From positions 1 through 9,841 of the forward strand of contig CAJAFD010000215.1 of assembly GCA_903938935.1 (NCBI GenBank): a stretch of 9,841 nucleotides of DNA, in the 5' to 3' direction. Source of the DNA: an uncultured Opitutia bacterium (lineage in GTDB: Bacteria > Verrucomicrobiota > Verrucomicrobiia > Opitutales > Opitutaceae). The notes under the pieces are model-generated. The model searched no databases, was not told the DNA's origin, and worked only from the letters and a program-made list of their open reading frames with translations. Shown piece after piece: positions 6,734 to 9,841 of the stretch. The translations under genes and the position numbers were made by a program. The number at the start of each line of letters is the position of its first letter. The stretch's first letter is position 1.

Positions 6734-6751
6734 GCGGGTCTCTTGACCCGC
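6734..6751. other. Small perfect hairpin upstream of the pectinesterase gene
   Basis: GCGGGTC (6734-6740) and GACCCGC (6745-6751) form a perfect 7-bp stem with the tetraloop TCTT. It lies 40 nt upstream of the pectinesterase start, with no T-run after it. It may be a second part of a terminator region, a leader structure, or a copy of a dispersed intergenic palindrome; one window cannot tell which. Confidence 0.4.
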
Positions 6752-6791
6752 CTGCACGCTCCGCGTTGAATCGGATTAACCTGCTACCCCG

Positions 6792-8969
6792 ATGTTTGCC
6801 GCCCGCTTTTTCCGTAGGATCGTTCTCTGCACGGCCGTTGTTTGCCTCGTTCCGCTGAGCCTGCACGCCGCGCTCAGCGTGAATTCGGTATTTCCTGCCG
6901 ACGCCGCCTCCGGCGTGTGCATTGACACCCCGCTCCGGTTGACCTTCGACGCGGCGCCCACCGTCGGCACTTCCGGTCGCATTGTTGTGACCAATTCCGG
7001 CGGCACCGTCGTTGATACGATCGACCTCTCGGCCGCTACGCAGACGCGCACGATTGGAGGCTCGGTTTACAACTACCGACCGGTTATCGTCGCCGGGAAT
7101 ACCGCGATTATAACGCTGCATACTGCGGCGCTCGCCTACGGCCAGACTTATCGTGTGACGGTTGAGGGCGAGGCTCTACGCGACTCGTCGGGTTCGGCGT
7201 TTGCCGGTATCGGTGCGGGTGCTTGGAGTTTCTCGACGAAGTCCGCCGGACCCGCCGCCGGAGCGAGCAGCCTCACGGTCGCCGCCGATGGCACGGGTGA
7301 TTTCGCGAGCGTGCAGGGCGCTTTCGATTTCGTGCCGGTGAACAACTCCAAGCCCGTCCTCATCAATCTCCGCAACGGCACTTACCACGAAATTCTCCTG
7401 CTGAGGAACCGCCCGTTTATCACGCTGCGCGGCGAAGATCGCCGCCAGACGGTTATCACCTACGCGAACAACGCCAATTTCAACTCGGGCAACAACCGCT
7501 GCATGGTCGGTATCGATTCGAACGACTTCACGCTCGAACGCCTTACCCTGCGCAACAGCACGCCTATCGGCGGTTCGCAGGCCGAGGCGTTGCGCACGAA
7601 CAGCACGCGCTGCTATGTGAGCAACTGCGATTTTTCCAGTTATCAGGACACACTGCTGATCAACGGCGCGGTTTACTTCACCAACTGCTATATCGAGGGC
7701 GACGTTGACTTCATTTGGGGCAGCGGGGTCGCGTATTTCTACCGTTGTGAAACCCGCGCCCTGCGCCGCGGCTATAACGTCCAGTCCCGCAGCGACACGG
7801 GCAAATACGGTTTTATCTTTGTCGAGTGCGCGGTGACCGCCGCCGATGGCGTGACCAATCACGTGCTCGCGCGCACCGACACCACTTCGTTTCCGAACTG
7901 CGAAGTCGTGTTCCTCGACTGCGCGCTCGGCTCTCATCTCACCGCGGCCGGGTGGCTCATCACCGGCACCGGTGGCACCGCCAACCTGCGCTTCCTCGAA
8001 TACCGCAACAAGAATCTCACCGGCGCGCTAATCGATACTAGCCAACGCGCGGCGGGTTCGCGTCAGATGACCGATGCCGAAGCTGAATTTTACCGCGTGC
8101 CGGCCAACATCCTTGCCGGGTGGGCCCCGCCTGCTTCGACCGATACGAGCTCGCCCGCCGGCCTCGTCACGGCGTCGCCTGCCGGCTCGACGACGCGCCT
8201 CATCAATCTCTCTGTGCGCTCGTTTGCCGGCGCAGGCGAGCAGACTCTTATCGCCGGCTTCGGGCTCTCGGGCAGAGGTACGAAGGACGTGCTCATCCGC
8301 GGCATCGGTCCCACGTTGGCCGACTTCGGTGTGCCCGCTGTGCTCGCCGACCCGACCCTGAAGTTTCAGCAGGGCGCTACGGTCTTGGCCGAGAACGACA
8401 ATTGGGGCAACATGTCCGCGCTTGTGGCAGCCGCCCAGTCAGTTGGGGCCTTTTCGCTGCCCGCCGCCGCGAAAGATGCCGCGCTCGTCGCTAGCGTTGG
8501 CGCGACGAGTTACACCGCGCAGATCAACAGTGCGGGCACCGGCGTCGCCCTCGTCGAAGTTTACGATGCGGCGGTCGCTAACCGGAATCTCAGCTTGGTT
8601 AATCTCTCCGCGCGCACCGTCCTCGCCGCGGACGATGTCCTAATCGCCGGCTTCGTGCTCAGCGGCACCGGCAATCGCGTGGTGTTGATCCGCGCTGTGG
8701 GGCCGACCCTTGGCGTTTTTGGCCTCGGCGGCGTGCTCGCTGATCCGCGGATCGAGCTGTATGGCTCCTCCGGCAAGTTCTACGAAAATGACAATTGGAC
8801 CGCCGAAATCGGCTCGGTGGCCGCGCGCGTTGGTGCGTTTACTCTGCCCGCGGGCAGCAAGGATGCGGCGCTGCTGGTCTCCCTCGCTCCTGGCAGCTAC
8901 AGTGTGCAAGTGCGCGGCTCGGCCGGGTCCGGTGGCGTGGTGCTGGTCGAGCTCTACGACGTGCCGTGA
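6792..8969 (+). CDS. Secreted pectinesterase (CE8) with Ig-like N-domain and two C-terminal repeats
   Basis: A 725-residue exported protein. Residues 1-26 form a signal peptide (RFFRR, a hydrophobic core, then SLHA). About 27-150 look like a bacterial Ig-like (Big_5 type) domain, ending WSFSTK. About 160-445 are the pectinesterase beta-helix, which removes methyl esters from homogalacturonan: GTGDFASVQGAFDFVP (167-182), NGTYHE (195-200), SSYQDTL (282-288) with Gln285 and acid/base Asp286, GDVDFIWG (303-310) with nucleophile Asp306, and Arg361. The usual GRPW reads ARTD, so the aromatic substrate-binding Trp is replaced by Asp363. After a Ser/Thr/Pro-rich linker (about 446-466) come two homologous repeats (468-593 and 598-725), each with LIAGF, GPTL, LADP, NDNW and GAF..LP..KDAAL, ending VE-[VL]-YD. 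No membrane anchor or PEP-CTERM motif follows. The start has no evident Shine-Dalgarno site. Pectin methylesterase activity is likely but the altered GRPW leaves specificity open. Confidence 0.92.
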   Translation: MFAARFFRRIVLCTAVVCLVPLSLHAALSVNSVFPADAASGVCIDTPLRLTFDAAPTVGTSGRIVVTNSGGTVVDTIDLSAATQTRTIGGSVYNYRPVIVAGNTAIITLHTAALAYGQTYRVTVEGEALRDSSGSAFAGIGAGAWSFSTKSAGPAAGASSLTVAADGTGDFASVQGAFDFVPVNNSKPVLINLRNGTYHEILLLRNRPFITLRGEDRRQTVITYANNANFNSGNNRCMVGIDSNDFTLERLTLRNSTPIGGSQAEALRTNSTRCYVSNCDFSSYQDTLLINGAVYFTNCYIEGDVDFIWGSGVAYFYRCETRALRRGYNVQSRSDTGKYGFIFVECAVTAADGVTNHVLARTDTTSFPNCEVVFLDCALGSHLTAAGWLITGTGGTANLRFLEYRNKNLTGALIDTSQRAAGSRQMTDAEAEFYRVPANILAGWAPPASTDTSSPAGLVTASPAGSTTRLINLSVRSFAGAGEQTLIAGFGLSGRGTKDVLIRGIGPTLADFGVPAVLADPTLKFQQGATVLAENDNWGNMSALVAAAQSVGAFSLPAAAKDAALVASVGATSYTAQINSAGTGVALVEVYDAAVANRNLSLVNLSARTVLAADDVLIAGFVLSGTGNRVVLIRAVGPTLGVFGLGGVLADPRIELYGSSGKFYENDNWTAEIGSVAARVGAFTLPAGSKDAALLVSLAPGSYSVQVRGSAGSGGVVLVELYDVP
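8193..8966 (+). repeat. Two tandem copies of a ~125-residue C-terminal module in the pectinesterase
   Basis: Residues 468-593 (8193-8570) and 598-725 (8583-8966) align throughout. Shared blocks in order: L-NLS-R, LIAGF-LSG-G, VLIR-[AG]-[IV]-GPTL, VLADP, ENDNW, VGAF-LPA--KDAAL, S-Y--Q, and VLVE/ALVE-[VL]-YD. DNA identity is only partial, so this is an old duplication and not a recent slippage. I know similar modules at the C-termini of large secreted Opitutaceae proteins, but I cannot name a characterised function. Confidence 0.85.
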
Positions 8970-9015
8970 GTTCCGCCTTTGTGAACCTCTAGAGGCTGCC
9001 TTCACCAAACTTCGG

Positions 9016-9035
9016 CGGTGCGCCGGGGCGCACCG
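9016..9035 (+). terminator. GC-rich hairpin after the pectinesterase gene (no U-tract)
   Basis: CGGTGCGCC (9016-9024) and GGCGCACCG (9027-9035) are perfect reverse complements with 2 nt between them, in practice a stem of about 8 bp with a 4-nt loop. It is 46 nt after the stop at 8969 and 48 nt before the next start. The sequence that follows (GGCTACATCATTCTTG) has no T-run, so intrinsic termination would be weak; Rho dependence or an mRNA-end role is possible. Confidence 0.5.
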
Positions 9036-9068
9036 GGCTACATCATTCTTGCGGGCGTGAGCCAGACC

Positions 9069-9075
9069 GGAAAGG
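9069..9075 (+). promoter_or_regulatory. Ribosome binding site of the M13 peptidase gene
   Basis: GGAAAGG lies 8 nt before the ATG at 9084. It is the only purine-rich site at a good distance from a start among the seven starts in the window, and it supports 9084 as the start. Confidence 0.6.
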
Positions 9076-9083
9076 TTTTCGCC

Positions 9084-9841
9084 ATGTTCATTCAACCTCG
9101 CGCGGCACTCGCCGTTCTTATGGTGTCCTTGGCCGGATCGGCTTACGCTGAAATCAATCCGAAGAACTTTGATCCCGAAGTTCGCCCGCAAGACGACTTC
9201 TACCGCTACGCCAACGGCGGTTGGCTGAAGAACAATCCCGTGCCGGCCGAGGAGAGCCGCTGGGGCGGTTTCTCCATTTTGCAGGAGAACAACCAACTGA
9301 ACTTGCGCACAATCCTAGAGCGCGTGGTTGTGGCCAAGACGCCGGCCGCGATTGAGAAAATCGTCGGTGATTTTTACGCCTCCGGTATGGACGAAGCCGC
9401 GATTGAGGCGGCTGGCGCGAAGCCGCTTGCGCCTCAGCTCACCAACATCGCCGCGATCAAGACGCCCGCGGATGTCATGGCCCAAATCGCGCGCCTACAC
9501 CGGGCTGGAATCCGGGCCGGTTTCGGTTTCTCCAGCGGAGCAGATGCGAAAAACAGCAACCTTGAGATCGCCCAGCTCCGGCAGGGCGGGCTCTCGTTGC
9601 CGGACCGCGACTACTATCTCCACGACGACGAGAAATCGAAAACCATCCGCACGGCCTACGTCGCCCACGTGACCAAGATGTTTGGCCTGCTCGGTGATTC
9701 CCCGGCGGTGGCCGAAGCCGCGGCGAACGCCGTGCTGACGCTCGAGACCAAGCTCGCCACCGCCTCGCTGAAGCGGGTTCTCCTGCGCAACCCCTACGCG
9801 AGCTACCACAAGATGCCGGTGACCGACTTGGCGAAGACCAC
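9084..9841 (+). CDS. M13-family (PepO/neprilysin-like) metallopeptidase, N-terminal part
   Basis: The frame from ATG 9084 is open to the window end, giving 252 residues of a protein that is normally about 670-690 long. Residues 1-22 are a signal peptide ending SAYA, so the enzyme is exported, probably to the periplasm or surface. The Peptidase_M13_N domain is recognisable by PQDDFYRYANGGWL (35-48), the ESRWGGFSILQENN stretch (56-69), LSLPDRDYYL and the later RNPYASYHKM. M13 enzymes are zinc endopeptidases that cut short peptides inside a closed chamber. The catalytic HExxH and third-ligand Glu lie beyond the window, so activity cannot be checked. It is 114 nt after the pectinesterase stop with a hairpin between, so it is probably a separate transcription unit, and a functional link to pectin use is not indicated. 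Confidence 0.92.
   Translation, partial: MFIQPRAALAVLMVSLAGSAYAEINPKNFDPEVRPQDDFYRYANGGWLKNNPVPAEESRWGGFSILQENNQLNLRTILERVVVAKTPAAIEKIVGDFYASGMDEAAIEAAGAKPLAPQLTNIAAIKTPADVMAQIARLHRAGIRAGFGFSSGADAKNSNLEIAQLRQGGLSLPDRDYYLHDDEKSKTIRTAYVAHVTKMFGLLGDSPAVAEAAANAVLTLETKLATASLKRVLLRNPYASYHKMPVTDLAKT

Noticed and set aside
8986..8995. 10-bp palindrome CCTCTAGAGG after the pectinesterase stop
   Set aside because: Too short to interpret alone; no second copy or link to a start was found in the window.
9328..9672. 114-codon plus-strand frame near the right end
   Set aside because: It is out of frame with the M13 peptidase, whose frame is open from 9084 to the end and carries clear family motifs.

Overview
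This is a GC-rich bacterial window that looks like a chromosomal fragment of a Verrucomicrobiota member, most likely of the Opitutaceae type. That placement is inference. It rests on the DapL lysine route, on a two-copy C-terminal repeat (RAVGPTL ... NDNW ... VELYD) that I associate with secreted Opitutus-like proteins, on the weak use of Shine-Dalgarno sequences, and on the set of envelope and plant-polymer genes. I see no phage, transposon, CRISPR, rRNA or tRNA signal. Seven coding regions lie fully inside the window or run off one end, plus the tail of an eighth at the left edge.

Left (1-1262, + strand): the C-terminal 187 residues of an MCE/PqiB-type lipid-transport protein, then a PqiC-type auxiliary lipoprotein. 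These form the end of an envelope lipid-transport operon. It converges on dapL (1366-2595, - strand), the one-step LL-diaminopimelate aminotransferase for lysine and peptidoglycan synthesis. A canonical intrinsic terminator for dapL sits between the two.

Centre: dapL and a panC homologue (2725-3567, +) diverge from a 129-nt intergenic region holding a perfect 11-bp inverted repeat. The PanC homologue is full length but has lost several residues normally essential in pantothenate synthetase: the second His of HxGH, the Asp and last Gln of KDAQQ, and the two Ser of SSRN. This is the strongest candidate in the window for an undescribed or changed function. It is followed by a stand-alone class II aldolase (3647-4429) and, 34 nt later, by a fusion of a second class II aldolase with a short-chain dehydrogenase (4464-6656). 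The fusion is of the rhamnulose-1-phosphate aldolase/lactaldehyde dehydrogenase type, so this pair is probably a deoxysugar catabolic module.

Right: a secreted pectinesterase (6792-8969) with an Ig-like N-terminal domain, a CE8 catalytic domain and two C-terminal repeats, then the first third of a secreted M13 metallopeptidase (9084 to the window end). A rhamnulose-type aldolase fusion next to a pectinesterase suggests use of pectin or rhamnogalacturonan, but no rhamnose isomerase, kinase, transporter or regulator is in the window, so this link is inferred from position only.

There is no intergenic stretch over 300 bases. The gaps hold hairpins without U-tracts, the divergent palindrome and unusually pyrimidine-rich leaders; only the M13 gene has an evident ribosome binding site.
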